From positions 3,808,501 to 3,872,500 of the forward strand of contig NZ_CP069338.1 of NCBI RefSeq assembly GCF_016859125.1: a stretch of 64,000 nt of DNA, in the 5' to 3' direction. A program made the translations under genes and the position numbers. The DNA comes from Archangium violaceum (GTDB taxonomy: Bacteria > Myxococcota > Myxococcia > Myxococcales > Myxococcaceae). Below the pieces are notes generated by a model. It was not told the origin of the DNA. It made no database searches and saw nothing but the letters and a program-made list of their open reading frames with translations. Positions 41,189-49,532 of this stretch are shown here, in pieces (the stretch's first letter is position 1; each line of letters opens with the position of its first letter).

Positions 41189-42097
41189 ATGAACTTACGG
41201 TGCCAATCATGTGGTGCGGAGCTGGTGGTGGCGGAAGATTTGCGTACCACTGTATGTCCTTACTGTGCGGCGCCCTCGGTGGTGGAGCGGCCCCCGAGCG
41301 TGGATAGGCCGGCGCCCACCTTCACGCTGGGCTTCGCGCTGACGCACCAGTCGGCGGGCGAGCGGGTGAAGAGCTGGCTGCGCACGCGCAACCCGTGGAG
41401 CCACTCGGGGCTCAAGAAGGCGTCGCTGCAGGAGGTGCGGGGCGTGTACGTGCCAGCGTACCTCTATAGCGCGCTCGCCTCGTCCCGGTACAGCGCCTCC
41501 ATCGGTGAGAACTACACCGAGACGGAGACGTACACGACGACGGAGAACGGGAAGACCGTCACGAGGACGCGCACGGTGACGAAGACGGAGTGGCGCCCGC
41601 TGCGGGGCGAGCTCGACGAGTACGTGCCGGACGTGCTGGTGACGGCCTCGCGCGGGCTGACCAACGTGGAGATGGAGGCGCTGGAGCCGTTCGACCTGCG
41701 GGTGCTGGCGCGCTACGAGCCGGCGCTGGTGGCGGGGTGGGTGGCGGAGGAGCCGTCGCTGTCGCGGGACGAGTGCCTGAAGCTGGCGCGCGAGGAGGCG
41801 CTGGCGCGGGTGGGCCGGCGGCTGGAGGCCTTCATGCCGGGGGACTCGCACCGGAACCTGCAGCACGACACGCATCTGGGATTGGAGTCGCTGGACGTGT
41901 GCCTGGTGCCGGTCTGGGTGCTGGCGGCGCGCTACGCCCCGGACAAGCCACCGCTGCGGGTGGTGGTGAACGGGCAGTCGGGCGAGGTGTATGGGAAGGC
42001 GCCCATCTCCTGGGTGAAGGTGTTGCTGACGGTGCTGGTCGTGGCGGCGCTGGGGCTGCTGGTGTACCTGCTGATGGGCCAGGGAGGCCGGTCATGA
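41189..42097 (+). CDS. Zinc-ribbon protein with C-terminal membrane helix, first of a pair
   Basis: 302 aa from ATG 41189. N-terminal zinc ribbon C-Q-S-C-G...C-P-Y-C, then a long soluble domain (V-P-A-Y-L-Y-S-A, a Thr-rich E-T-E-T-Y-T-T-T loop, V-T-A-S-R-G-L-T-N-V-E). A single hydrophobic helix near the end (V-L-L-T-V-L-V-V-A-A-L-G-L-L-V-Y) makes it tail-anchored. The zinc ribbon is of the kind seen in PriA-like or TFIIB-like fingers but no nuclease or helicase is present. Overlaps the next, related gene by four bases. Confidence 0.72.
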   Translation: MNLRCQSCGAELVVAEDLRTTVCPYCAAPSVVERPPSVDRPAPTFTLGFALTHQSAGERVKSWLRTRNPWSHSGLKKASLQEVRGVYVPAYLYSALASSRYSASIGENYTETETYTTTENGKTVTRTRTVTKTEWRPLRGELDEYVPDVLVTASRGLTNVEMEALEPFDLRVLARYEPALVAGWVAEEPSLSRDECLKLAREEALARVGRRLEAFMPGDSHRNLQHDTHLGLESLDVCLVPVWVLAARYAPDKPPLRVVVNGQSGEVYGKAPISWVKVLLTVLVVAALGLLVYLLMGQGGRS

Positions 42098-43062
42098 CGG
42101 CGGTGGTGGTGGCGGGGTGCGAGCGGTGCGGGAGCGCGCTGGAGGAGGGGGACCTGCGCTGCCCCATCTGCGGGCTGGCGGCGGATGCGCTCCGGGCGCG
42201 GGGCCTGGTACCGGTGAAGGAGCGGGCGAAGGTGGTGCGGTGCGACACGTGCGGGGCCTCGCTGGAGTACTCGGCGGAGGTGAAGGCGCCGCGGTGCGCG
42301 TTCTGCGCGTCGGTGATGCACGTGGAGATGACGGCGGATCCGCTGGAGCAGGCGGAGGCCTTCCTGCCCTTCACGGTGGAGCCGGCGGTGGCGCGCGAGG
42401 CGCTGGGGCGCTTCCTGTCGGAGAAGCGCTTCTTCCGGCCGTCGAACCTGGCGACGGCGGCGGCGCTGGAGTCGCTGCGGCCGATGTGGTGGCCGGCGTG
42501 GGGCTTCAGCGCGGGAGCGCGGGTGAGCTGGGCGGCGGACTCGGACGCGGGGAGTGGCCGCTCGGCCTGGGCGCCGCACGCGGGGCAGGCGGACATGACG
42601 TTCGAGGACATCCTCGTGTCCGCGTCGCGGGGATTGAAGGAGCGCGAGTGCAAGCAGCTGGCGGGCGCGTACTCCCTGACGACCCAGGAGCGCGAGCCAC
42701 GAGGGCCGGAGGACGCGCAGGTGGAGCGCTTCGACGTGACGCGCTCGGGGGCGCGGCGGCAGATATTGGCGGGGGTGGAGGCGGAGGCGCGCGAGCGGGT
42801 GGAGCGCGAGCACATTCCAGGCAGGCGCCATCGCAACGTGCACGTGGCGGTGATGCTCTCCAGCCTGGAGACGAAGCGCTACGCGCTGCCGGCGTATGTG
42901 TTGGCCTATCGGTACCGGGACAAGCTGTACCGGGTGGTGGTGCACGGCCAGGACGCGGGCGTGGTGCTGGGCGACGCGCCGGTGTCGGTGGCGAAGGTGG
43001 TGCTGGTGGTGGGCGCGGTGCTGCTGGTCTTGGTGGCGCTGGTGTTGCTCTTCGCCCGCTGA
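42094..43062 (+). CDS. Zinc-ribbon protein with C-terminal membrane helix, second of a pair
   Basis: 322 aa; its ATG overlaps the previous stop (ATGA). Two zinc knuckle pairs (C-E-R-C-G...C-P-I-C, then C-D-T-C-G...C-A-F-C), a soluble domain with the same V-S-A-S-R-G-L-K-E motif as its neighbour (V-T-A-S-R-G-L-T-N there), Y-V-L-A-Y-R-Y and a tail helix of Val/Leu. The two genes are diverged paralogues and probably form one complex facing the cytoplasm. Function unknown. Confidence 0.72.
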   Translation: MTAVVVAGCERCGSALEEGDLRCPICGLAADALRARGLVPVKERAKVVRCDTCGASLEYSAEVKAPRCAFCASVMHVEMTADPLEQAEAFLPFTVEPAVAREALGRFLSEKRFFRPSNLATAAALESLRPMWWPAWGFSAGARVSWAADSDAGSGRSAWAPHAGQADMTFEDILVSASRGLKERECKQLAGAYSLTTQEREPRGPEDAQVERFDVTRSGARRQILAGVEAEARERVEREHIPGRRHRNVHVAVMLSSLETKRYALPAYVLAYRYRDKLYRVVVHGQDAGVVLGDAPVSVAKVVLVVGAVLLVLVALVLLFAR

Positions 43063-43085
43063 ATCGCTCGGGGGGGGGGCCGGAT

Positions 43086-44102
43086 TCAATCCTCGCCCGG
43101 TGCGCGCCGTGACAAGCGGCGCCAGTCAATCTGGAGGACCTCCCCCAACGTGAGCGAGTCCGTCTCGCCCAGCGTGGTTGTCTGGATTCTCGCGGGGCCA
43201 CGCCAGGTGCCATTGGTGCTGACGGTGTCGATGGCCAGCACGTCCCCTCCCATGCGGACCAGGAGCAGGTGCACGCGCGAGACATGGTCGAGCTCGGCCA
43301 GCGGGATTCCGCAGCGCTCGTAGCGGCCGAGCAGCACGCCCTGCTCCAGGCGGGAGAGCGAGATGCGGTGCTCCTCCGACTTCCGCTCGACCACCAGCCT
43401 CAGCGAGGCCCAGGCATCCTCGGGCTGCTCGTTCTCACCGAGCATCAGCAGCGGGCCCACGCGGGTGATTCGCGTGTGGTACTCCTGGCCGTCCGGCCGC
43501 AGCGGGCGCCTGGAGTGACGGAAGCGGGACCCGGTCGGGGTGCGCTGGTCGACGAAATGGCGCGGCGGGAGTGCCTTCCAGGCCTGTTCGGCTCGAGCCG
43601 GCCAGGGGGACTCGTGGGCGCCGCGCGTGGGCACGAAGAGGAGCGCGTACTCGCCCACGGCGGCGTAGAGCGTGCCCTGGGCGATCACCGCCGCGTTGGG
43701 CTCTCCGTCCTCGGTGAGGAAGGGCTGCTCGGTGTTGAGGTCCCAGAGCCGGGTCTCTGGAGTGGCATCGGGGGACTCGGACCACACGTGCACCGCGAGC
43801 TGCCGCAACGAGATGGTATCGGACGGGAGCCGGAGCCCGCAGCTGGTGTGCCGGCCGATGATCAACGACTGGCCGGCCGCGACGAGCACGGCCTCCACCA
43901 CGCGCGCGGAGCCATCCACCGCGGCCACGAGCATCGCAGGACGTCGGGCGAGGCGGGCCAGCTTGCTCATCCGTTCATAGGCCGCGAGGAAGGCCTCGTG
44001 CGCTCCGAGCGGGGACGGGACACGCGCCAGGTCTTTCGCTCTGACGACGCGCGTCCGTTCGTTCTCGCTCGAGCGCCTGAAGATGCCCGTGTTCAGGAAC
44101 AT
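43086..44102 (-). CDS. Protein with two FHA-like domains
   Basis: 338 aa from ATG 44102, AGGA eight bases upstream. The first FHA-like segment (~75-160) contains L-I-I-G-R-H-T-S-C and later the D-L-N-T-E-Q-P-F turn. The second (~250-325) has L-L-G-R-Y-E-R-C, V-S-R-V-H-L-L-L-V and D-T-V-S-T-N-G-T, the classic G-R / S-x-x-H / N-G residues for phosphothreonine binding. Soluble. Likely reads Ser/Thr kinase signals, abundant in myxobacteria. No kinase is adjacent. Confidence 0.82.
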   Translation of the reverse strand: MFLNTGIFRRSSENERTRVVRAKDLARVPSPLGAHEAFLAAYERMSKLARLARRPAMLVAAVDGSARVVEAVLVAAGQSLIIGRHTSCGLRLPSDTISLRQLAVHVWSESPDATPETRLWDLNTEQPFLTEDGEPNAAVIAQGTLYAAVGEYALLFVPTRGAHESPWPARAEQAWKALPPRHFVDQRTPTGSRFRHSRRPLRPDGQEYHTRITRVGPLLMLGENEQPEDAWASLRLVVERKSEEHRISLSRLEQGVLLGRYERCGIPLAELDHVSRVHLLLVRMGGDVLAIDTVSTNGTWRGPARIQTTTLGETDSLTLGEVLQIDWRRLSRRAPGED

Positions 44103-44230
44103 GGCGATGATCCTACCAGACCTCGCGGTGCCTCTCGTGCCCCGGACTGTGGACGCCGATTTCGAACTTGAGTGAGACTTCGCGAAGTGAGAATCCGGTC
44201 CGCTGCCGGACAGAGCGGCGCGAGGACGTC

Positions 44231-45037
44231 ATGCGATTGAACTGGCTCAAACTCGGACCTGTTTCCCTGCTCCTGCTTGCGGCTTGTACGGGGTTCCCTT
44301 TCTTTGGGAGATCTCCAGGTCGTGAGGCCAATGAGAACGCAGGAGGCGCGGGTGTGCGGGTTCCTCCGCGTACCGTGATGGAGGTTCAAGACATCCAATA
44401 TGATGGATGGACCCTCTCGGTACGAGTTCTGGTCAGCCCCGAAGGAGGCCAACTCCGCCTGGACAGGCGGCTCATTCCGAGCATTGACGTGGATATCACG
44501 CGCGTCTCGGAGTGTGAGCACGGGTCCGTGGCGTCCATCCATGCGGATGTTTTCGCTCCGTTGGCTCGTTCTGAGAATCTCATGGTTCTCAATCCTGGCT
44601 ACTGGTACGGCACCACGGTGCGATTCGGACTGTTCGATGAGCACTTCACCGGACTCGGACCGGAGTGCGTCGAGGCCGACATCTCTCTTCGGTCATTTGA
44701 CCACCAGTTCGTCGCTCGCCATCGCATCCGTGCCGTGCGTCCCGCCTCCATGGATGGGGGCACGCAGGCGGATGGGGGCACGGAGGAGCCCGCCTCTTCG
44801 CAGGATGCTAGTGCGGGTGCGCTCAAAACGATTCATGCGGCCAAAGCGGGCCTCCTCGGTAGGTTCCACCTGGAACCGGTGGTCCCTGGGACTCGCATTG
44901 ATATTCGGGTCTCTCGTAGGGGGCGGGTGCGCAACTTCCCCTTCACGCCCGCCAGGGACACCGATGAAAACGAGCTGTCCCTCATCGGTGGAGTTGCCCA
45001 CACTCGAGGAGTGTCTCGAGGAAGCGTCCGGGATTGA
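44231..45037 (+). CDS. Lipoprotein paralogue 1, with lost stop codon
   Basis: 268 aa from ATG 44231 with GAGG five bases upstream. Signal peptide and lipobox L-L-A-A-C, then T-G-F-P-F-F-G. The first ~195 residues match the product of 45389-45994 almost domain for domain (V-P-P-R-T-V-M-E-V-Q-D-I-Q-Y, L-G-P-E-C-V-E-A-D, R-A-V-R-P-A-S-M-D-G-G). That paralogue stops just after P-D-A-G-S-L. Here the stop is lost and the frame runs ~70 codons into the next gene's DNA in another frame. The tail is probably meaningless. Function unknown. Confidence 0.65.
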   Translation: MRLNWLKLGPVSLLLLAACTGFPFFGRSPGREANENAGGAGVRVPPRTVMEVQDIQYDGWTLSVRVLVSPEGGQLRLDRRLIPSIDVDITRVSECEHGSVASIHADVFAPLARSENLMVLNPGYWYGTTVRFGLFDEHFTGLGPECVEADISLRSFDHQFVARHRIRAVRPASMDGGTQADGGTEEPASSQDASAGALKTIHAAKAGLLGRFHLEPVVPGTRIDIRVSRRGRVRNFPFTPARDTDENELSLIGGVAHTRGVSRGSVRD

Positions 45038-45398
45038 CGACGAGTTCCTCATGAGTTGCGTGCGCCGGCAATGCCGCGACATCACGGTGACGTGCAGCGA
45101 ATGGAGCCGGAGGGAGTGCAAGGCGCAGAGGGAGAGTCCTGACCGTCCCCTGCTTGCGTTTACACTCACGATCTGGCACGGGACGCTCCATCGTTTTTAT
45201 CCAGTCAAGGAAACCCACTGGTGTGAGGAACCAGCATCGCGTGAGTGCGTCATCAAGGCCGTCATGCACGAGCTGGCGCATTCTTGTGGCTGGGACCACG
45301 GACAAGGGCAGAACGTTCCCGGGAATGAACCTGAGCGAGAGCCCCTCCGTGAGTGTGCATGTGTTGACGAGAACGACGCGAGGACGTCATGCAAATGA
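44835..45398 (+). CDS. Lipoprotein with HExxHxxGxxH metalloprotease-type motif
   Basis: 187 aa from ATG 44835 (44805 also possible; neither has a strong ribosome site). Basic start, hydrophobic run and G-G-G-C lipobox. The mature part has many Cys residues (V-R-R-Q-C-R-D, V-T-C-S-E-W) and near residue 150 the zinc motif M-H-E-L-A-H-S-C-G-W-D-H, a full HExxHxxGxxH. This is the metzincin-style signature, though the whole protein is short. It lies between two paralogous lipoproteins and its stop overlaps the start region of the second. They could be protease and inhibitor or envelope-complex partners; inferred. Confidence 0.65.
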   Translation: MRPKRASSVGSTWNRWSLGLALIFGSLVGGGCATSPSRPPGTPMKTSCPSSVELPTLEECLEEASGIDDEFLMSCVRRQCRDITVTCSEWSRRECKAQRESPDRPLLAFTLTIWHGTLHRFYPVKETHWCEEPASRECVIKAVMHELAHSCGWDHGQGQNVPGNEPEREPLRECACVDENDARTSCK

Positions 45399-45994
45399 CC
45401 CGTCTCGGATTTGGAACTGCCTCCCTGCTTCTGCTGGCAGCCTGTACGGGGTTCCCCTTCTTCGGGAAGAAATCTCCATCATCCCCGGGCCGTGGGGCAG
45501 TCAAGGACACAGGAAGACAGGGTGTACAGGTTCCTCCGCGTACCGTGATGGAGGTTCAAGACATCCAATATGACGGATGGACCCTCTCTGGACGAGTTCT
45601 GGTCAGCCCCGAGGAAGGTCAACTCCGCCTGGACAGGCGGCTCACTCCAACCATTCATGTGAAAGTGAATTACGTCTCGGATTGCACGTATGGCGCTGTG
45701 GCATCCATCAGAGCGGATATCATCGCGCCTTTGGCCCGCCCGGAGGATCTCCTCGTTCTTGAGCCTGGCTACTGGTACGGCTCGACCGTGCGTTTCAGGT
45801 TGTTCGGTGAGCACATCACCGGGCTTGGACCGGAGTGCGTCGAGGCCGACATCGCTCTTCGGTCATTTGACCACCAGCTCGTCGCTCGCCAGCGCATCCG
45901 TGCGGTGCGTCCCGCCTCCATGGATGGAGGTACGCAGTCGGATGAGGGCACGCCGGAAGAGCCCGCCCCTCCGCCGGATGCTGGCTCTCTCTGA
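45389..45994 (+). CDS. Lipoprotein paralogue 2
   Basis: 201 aa from ATG 45389; the 20 bases before it, including GAGGACGTC, repeat those before paralogue 1, fixing the start. Lipobox L-L-A-A-C. Contains the same beta-rich domain (Y-D-G-W-T-L-S-G-R-V-L-V, L-G-P-E-C-V-E-A-D-I-A-L-R). It overlaps the end of the metal-motif lipoprotein by ten bases. Family not recognised. Confidence 0.7.
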   Translation: MQMTRLGFGTASLLLLAACTGFPFFGKKSPSSPGRGAVKDTGRQGVQVPPRTVMEVQDIQYDGWTLSGRVLVSPEEGQLRLDRRLTPTIHVKVNYVSDCTYGAVASIRADIIAPLARPEDLLVLEPGYWYGSTVRFRLFGEHITGLGPECVEADIALRSFDHQLVARQRIRAVRPASMDGGTQSDEGTPEEPAPPPDAGSL

Positions 45995-46056
45995 CGAGGG
46001 TGATGCCGGTCACGAGCTTCTTTGCAATGCGGCCCGGCTCGCGGTAGCGAGTCGGC

Positions 46057-47178
46057 ATGCGGATTCCGGACTTCAAGCTCGAGCGTTACTTCGCGAAGTG
46101 GGAGTTCAACGCGCCGTACCTGCTGTGCTCCTCCGACATCGAGGGCTGGAGGATGAGCGACGTGCTCGCGCTGGCGGACGCGGACGGGCGCGAGCGGTGG
46201 GAGCGGTTGTCGCTGGGCTACACGGAGACGGCGGGTCTGCCGGCGCTGCGCGAGGAGCTCGCGAAGCTGTACCGCGGAGTGGGGCCGGAGCAGGTGCTGA
46301 CGTTCGCGGGAGCGCAGGAGGCCATCTTCATCCTGATGAACGTGTTGCTGGGGCCCGGGGACCACGCGGTGGTGACGTGGCCGGGGTACCAGTCGCTGTA
46401 CGAGGTGGCGAGGGCGACGGGCGCGGAGGTGTCGCTGCTGCGGCTGCGCGAGGAGGACGGCTGGAAGCTGGACCTGGAAGCGCTGAAGCGCGAGCTGCGG
46501 CCGAACACGAAGCTGGTGGTGACGAACTTCCCGCACAACCCGACGGGGGCGCTGCCGGACGCGGAGACGTGGAAGGGGCTGTTCGCGCTGGCGGAGGAGC
46601 GAGGCGCGTACGTGTTCGTGGACGAGGTGTACCGGCTGCTGGAGTACGACCCGCGTGACACGCTGCCCGCGGCGGTCGAACTGTCCGAGCGGGGGCTGAG
46701 CCTGGGGGTGATGTCGAAGGCGTTCGGCCTCGCGGGGCTGCGGGTGGGGTGGCTGGCCATTCGCGACGCGGCGCTGCTGGCGCGGTGCGTGGCATTCAAG
46801 GACTACACGACCATCAGCAACTCGGCGCCGAGCGAGGTGCTGTCCCTCATCGCCCTGAGGGCGAAGGAGCGGGTGCTGGCGAGGAGCCGGGACATCCTGG
46901 CCCGCAACCTGGCGGTGCTGGACGACTTCTTCGCCCGGCGGGCGGACCTGTTCCGCTGGGTGCGCCCGAAGGCGGGGAGCGTGGCCTTCCCGAAGCTGCT
47001 GGGCTCGCTGCCGGTGGCGGAGTTCTGCCAGCGGCTCGTGGAGAAGGAGGGCGTGCTGCTGCTGCCGGGAGACGTGTATGACTTCCCGGGCAACCACTTC
47101 CGCCTGGGGCTGGGCCGCACCAACATGCCCGACGCGCTCGCGAGGCTGGAGCGTTTCTGCGAGACACTCGGGCGCTGA
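46057..47178 (+). CDS. Class I/II PLP-dependent aminotransferase
   Basis: 373 aa. Fold type I aminotransferase: T-F-A-G-A-Q-E-A-I (phosphate cup), N-F-P-H-N-P-T-G, D-E-V-Y-R-L, S-K-A-F-G-L-A-G-L-R-V-G-W with PLP Lys221, and R-L-G-L-G-R near the end for substrate carboxylate. The N-terminus (I-P-D-F-K-L-E-R-Y-F-A-K-W-E-F) is typical of the capreomycidine-synthase-like / uncharacterised subgroup rather than aspartate aminotransferase. Amino acid substrate unknown; no biosynthetic cluster around it. Confidence 0.88.
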   Translation: MRIPDFKLERYFAKWEFNAPYLLCSSDIEGWRMSDVLALADADGRERWERLSLGYTETAGLPALREELAKLYRGVGPEQVLTFAGAQEAIFILMNVLLGPGDHAVVTWPGYQSLYEVARATGAEVSLLRLREEDGWKLDLEALKRELRPNTKLVVTNFPHNPTGALPDAETWKGLFALAEERGAYVFVDEVYRLLEYDPRDTLPAAVELSERGLSLGVMSKAFGLAGLRVGWLAIRDAALLARCVAFKDYTTISNSAPSEVLSLIALRAKERVLARSRDILARNLAVLDDFFARRADLFRWVRPKAGSVAFPKLLGSLPVAEFCQRLVEKEGVLLLPGDVYDFPGNHFRLGLGRTNMPDALARLERFCETLGR

Positions 47179-47309
47179 TTCTCCAGGAAGTTCACGGAGA
47201 CGGTCCCGGTTGGGAGTAGGGTAGGGCCCGGGAGGCGCGCGCCGGAGTGGTTTCCGAGCGAGCGTTCCCTCTCACCGCCGCCAAGGCGGCACGCATTACC
47301 GGAGCATTT

Positions 47310-48248
47310 TTGGATACGAAGAAAGAACACCGCATCGCGCTGTTCCTCGATTTCGAGAACCTGGTGACGAACACCGGGTTCACCGCCGCCAACTTCGACC
47401 TGCAGCCGGCGATGGATCGCCTGCTCGAGCGGGGCAAGGTGGTCTTCCGTCGCGCCTACTGCGACTGGTCCCGCTTCAAGGAAGCCAAGGGCAACCTGCA
47501 CGAGTTCGGCGTCGAGCTCATCGACGTGCCGCCCTCGACGCGCTCGGGGAAGAACGGGGCGGACATGCGCCTCGTCATCGACGCGCTGGAGCTGTGCTAC
47601 GCGCGCGAGCACATCGACACCTTCGCCATCGCCTCGGGCGACAGCGACTTCTGCCCGCTCGCGTACAAGCTGCGCGAGAATGGCCGGCAGCTCATCGGGC
47701 TCGCGGTGAAGGAGGCCACCAGCCCCCTCTTCGTGAAGGCCTGCGACGAGTTCATCTACCTGCGGCCCCGCACCCGCGCGGAGAAGGACAAGGAGAAGGA
47801 GAAGCGCGCCCACGAGAACGAGGAGGGCTCGCGAGGCCGCAAGCACGGCAAGGGGCACGGGGCCGGTGAGCGCCAGGGCAAGGAGCAGGCGAACGGGCAC
47901 AAGGGCAAGGCCGAGACGCAGAAGGCCCAGGTGCCGGAGAGTGTCGTGGAGGTGGTGCAGCGTCTGCTCGCGCGGACCACGGGCTCGCTCAACCCGTCGG
48001 CCATCAAGGAAGCCATCGTCCGCAAGGAGCCGGACTTCGACGAGCGCGACCACGGCTTCTCGTCCTTCGCGAAGCTGCTGGCGGCCCTGGAGCAGGAAGG
48101 GCTGCTCAAGCGCGTGCAGCAGGGCCGGCAGTGGTACGTGGTGGGGCCCGAGTCGGCGCCCGAGCCGCAGCCTCGCGGCCGGGGCGCCCGCGCCCAGGAA
48201 GAGGAAGACGAAGAGGAAGTCTACCCGGACCCCGTCGACGACTTCTGA
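47310..48248 (+). CDS. NYN-domain (PIN-like RNase) protein with LOTUS/OST-HTH domain
   Basis: 312 aa from TTG 47310 with GGAG five bases upstream; a GTG at 47247 is an alternative without a good site. The NYN domain (~5-155) has acidic positions F-L-D-F-E-N-L, N-G-A-D-M-R-L-V-I-D and S-G-D-S-D-F. A Lys/Glu/Gly-rich linker follows, then an OST-HTH domain (~205-275: L-N-P-S-A-I-K-E-A-I, F-S-S-F-A-K-L-L) and an acidic tail. NYN-LOTUS proteins (LabA/MARF1-like) are predicted RNases with an RNA-binding tail. Confidence 0.85.
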   Translation: MDTKKEHRIALFLDFENLVTNTGFTAANFDLQPAMDRLLERGKVVFRRAYCDWSRFKEAKGNLHEFGVELIDVPPSTRSGKNGADMRLVIDALELCYAREHIDTFAIASGDSDFCPLAYKLRENGRQLIGLAVKEATSPLFVKACDEFIYLRPRTRAEKDKEKEKRAHENEEGSRGRKHGKGHGAGERQGKEQANGHKGKAETQKAQVPESVVEVVQRLLARTTGSLNPSAIKEAIVRKEPDFDERDHGFSSFAKLLAALEQEGLLKRVQQGRQWYVVGPESAPEPQPRGRGARAQEEEDEEEVYPDPVDDF

Positions 48249-48264
48249 GCGGCGCTCGGGCGGA

Positions 48265-48765
48265 CTACTTGCCCTGCTGCTTCTTCGAGTGGGCCTCGAT
48301 GCGCTCCTTGAAGTCGGGCAGCAGGTCGTTGGGGATGGGCACCGAGAGGTTGTACTGAGCGATCTTCCAGGTGCCCCCGCTCTTCACGAGCACGCCCGAG
48401 CCTCGCGCCGGGCCCATGTTGGTCGTGGAGAGCGCCTCGTCGAACCACGCCACCGCGCCGTCCTTCGAGAAGCTCACGTGACGCGACACCGCGGTGAAGC
48501 TCCACGCCTCGCCCTTGGTGAAGTAGGGCCTGGCCCAGGCGCGGAACTCGTCCCGCGTCCATCGCTCGGTGGGGTCCGTGCCCAGGTAGACGGCGTCCGG
48601 CGTGAAGTAGCCGAAGTAGCGGGCCTCGTCCGCCTGGGACGCGGCCTTGTGCCAGTCGTCGAGCACGGCGTTCACCGCGGCCGTGGGCGTGGCGGGCTTG
48701 GTGGGCGTCCTGGCCTCGGGTGTGGCGGCGAGGAGGGTGAGACAGAGCAGGGTGACGGTAGACAT
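48265..48765 (-). CDS. Secreted NTF2/DUF4440-like protein
   Basis: 166 aa from ATG 48765 (48774 possible). Short signal peptide (T-V-T-L-L-C-L-T-L-L-A-A). The mature domain is a SnoaL_3/NTF2 cone fold: V-N-A-V-L-D-D-W-H-K-A-A, Y-F-G-Y-F-T-P-D-A-V-Y-L-G, W-F-D-E-A-L-S, W-K-I-A-Q-Y-N-L. Third NTF2-like gene in this window. Convergent with the NYN gene. Role unknown. Confidence 0.75.
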   Translation of the reverse strand: MSTVTLLCLTLLAATPEARTPTKPATPTAAVNAVLDDWHKAASQADEARYFGYFTPDAVYLGTDPTERWTRDEFRAWARPYFTKGEAWSFTAVSRHVSFSKDGAVAWFDEALSTTNMGPARGSGVLVKSGGTWKIAQYNLSVPIPNDLLPDFKERIEAHSKKQQGK

Positions 48766-48899
48766 GGGCACCATGTGTGCGCGCGGGGCCCTCCGGGTCA
48801 AGTCGGCAACCCACGCCCCGTGACATCTCCAACCCCTTGTGGAAGTCGTGGCGCGATGCGCTATAGGGAGTTTCCACGCTTCAGACCGGGGGGACTCCC

Positions 48900-49520
48900 G
48901 TGACATCCGCAATCCAGCCGCGCTCGAACAGTGACCTGGCCGCTGGCCGCTTCGGCCAGCGCCGCTACATGATCCGCCGCAAGTTCTTCAAGCTCTTCGG
49001 TGGCGCCTTCCACATCTACGACGAGGCGGGCAACGTCGCCTTCTACTCGAAGATGAAGGCCTTCAAGCTGAAGGAGGACCTGCGCGTCTTCACCGGCGAG
49101 GACATGCAGGAGCAGGTGCTCTCCATCCAGGCGCGCAACATCCTCGACATCAGCGCCACGTACGACGTCACGGATCCCCAGACGGGCCGGAAGGTGGGCG
49201 CGCTGCGCCGCAAGGGCCTCAAGTCCATCCTTCGTGACGAGTGGCTCATCCTGGATGTGAACGACCAGGAGGTGGGCACCATCCAGGAGGACAGCATGCT
49301 GCTGGCCATCGTGCGGCGCTTCCTCACCACCCTGGTGCCGCAGACCTTCCAGGGCGCGGTGGGCGGTGCGCCGGTCTTCACCTTCCGGCAGCACTTCAAC
49401 CCCTTCATCCAGAAGATCTCCCTGGACTTCTCCGCGGATACGTCCGGCCGGCTGGACCGCCGCCTGGGCATCGCGGCGGCGATCCTCCTGTGCGCCATCG
49501 AGGGCCGTCAGCAGGGCTGA
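48900..49520 (+). CDS. LURP-one/scramblase-like beta-barrel protein
   Basis: 206 aa from a GTG at 48900 after a G-rich ribosome site. Antiparallel strand pattern of the Tubby-like/LURP-one/phospholipid scramblase family: Y-M-I-R-R-K-F-F-K-L, A-F-H-I-Y-D-E-A-G, F-Y-S-K-M-K-A-F, L-R-V-F-T-G, then a C-terminal hydrophobic helix (I-A-A-A-I-L-L-C-A-I) that could insert in the barrel. Bacterial members are of unknown role, possibly lipid-binding. Stands alone. Confidence 0.72.
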   Translation: MTSAIQPRSNSDLAAGRFGQRRYMIRRKFFKLFGGAFHIYDEAGNVAFYSKMKAFKLKEDLRVFTGEDMQEQVLSIQARNILDISATYDVTDPQTGRKVGALRRKGLKSILRDEWLILDVNDQEVGTIQEDSMLLAIVRRFLTTLVPQTFQGAVGGAPVFTFRQHFNPFIQKISLDFSADTSGRLDRRLGIAAAILLCAIEGRQQG

Positions 49521-49532
49521 GGCCCCCGGGGC

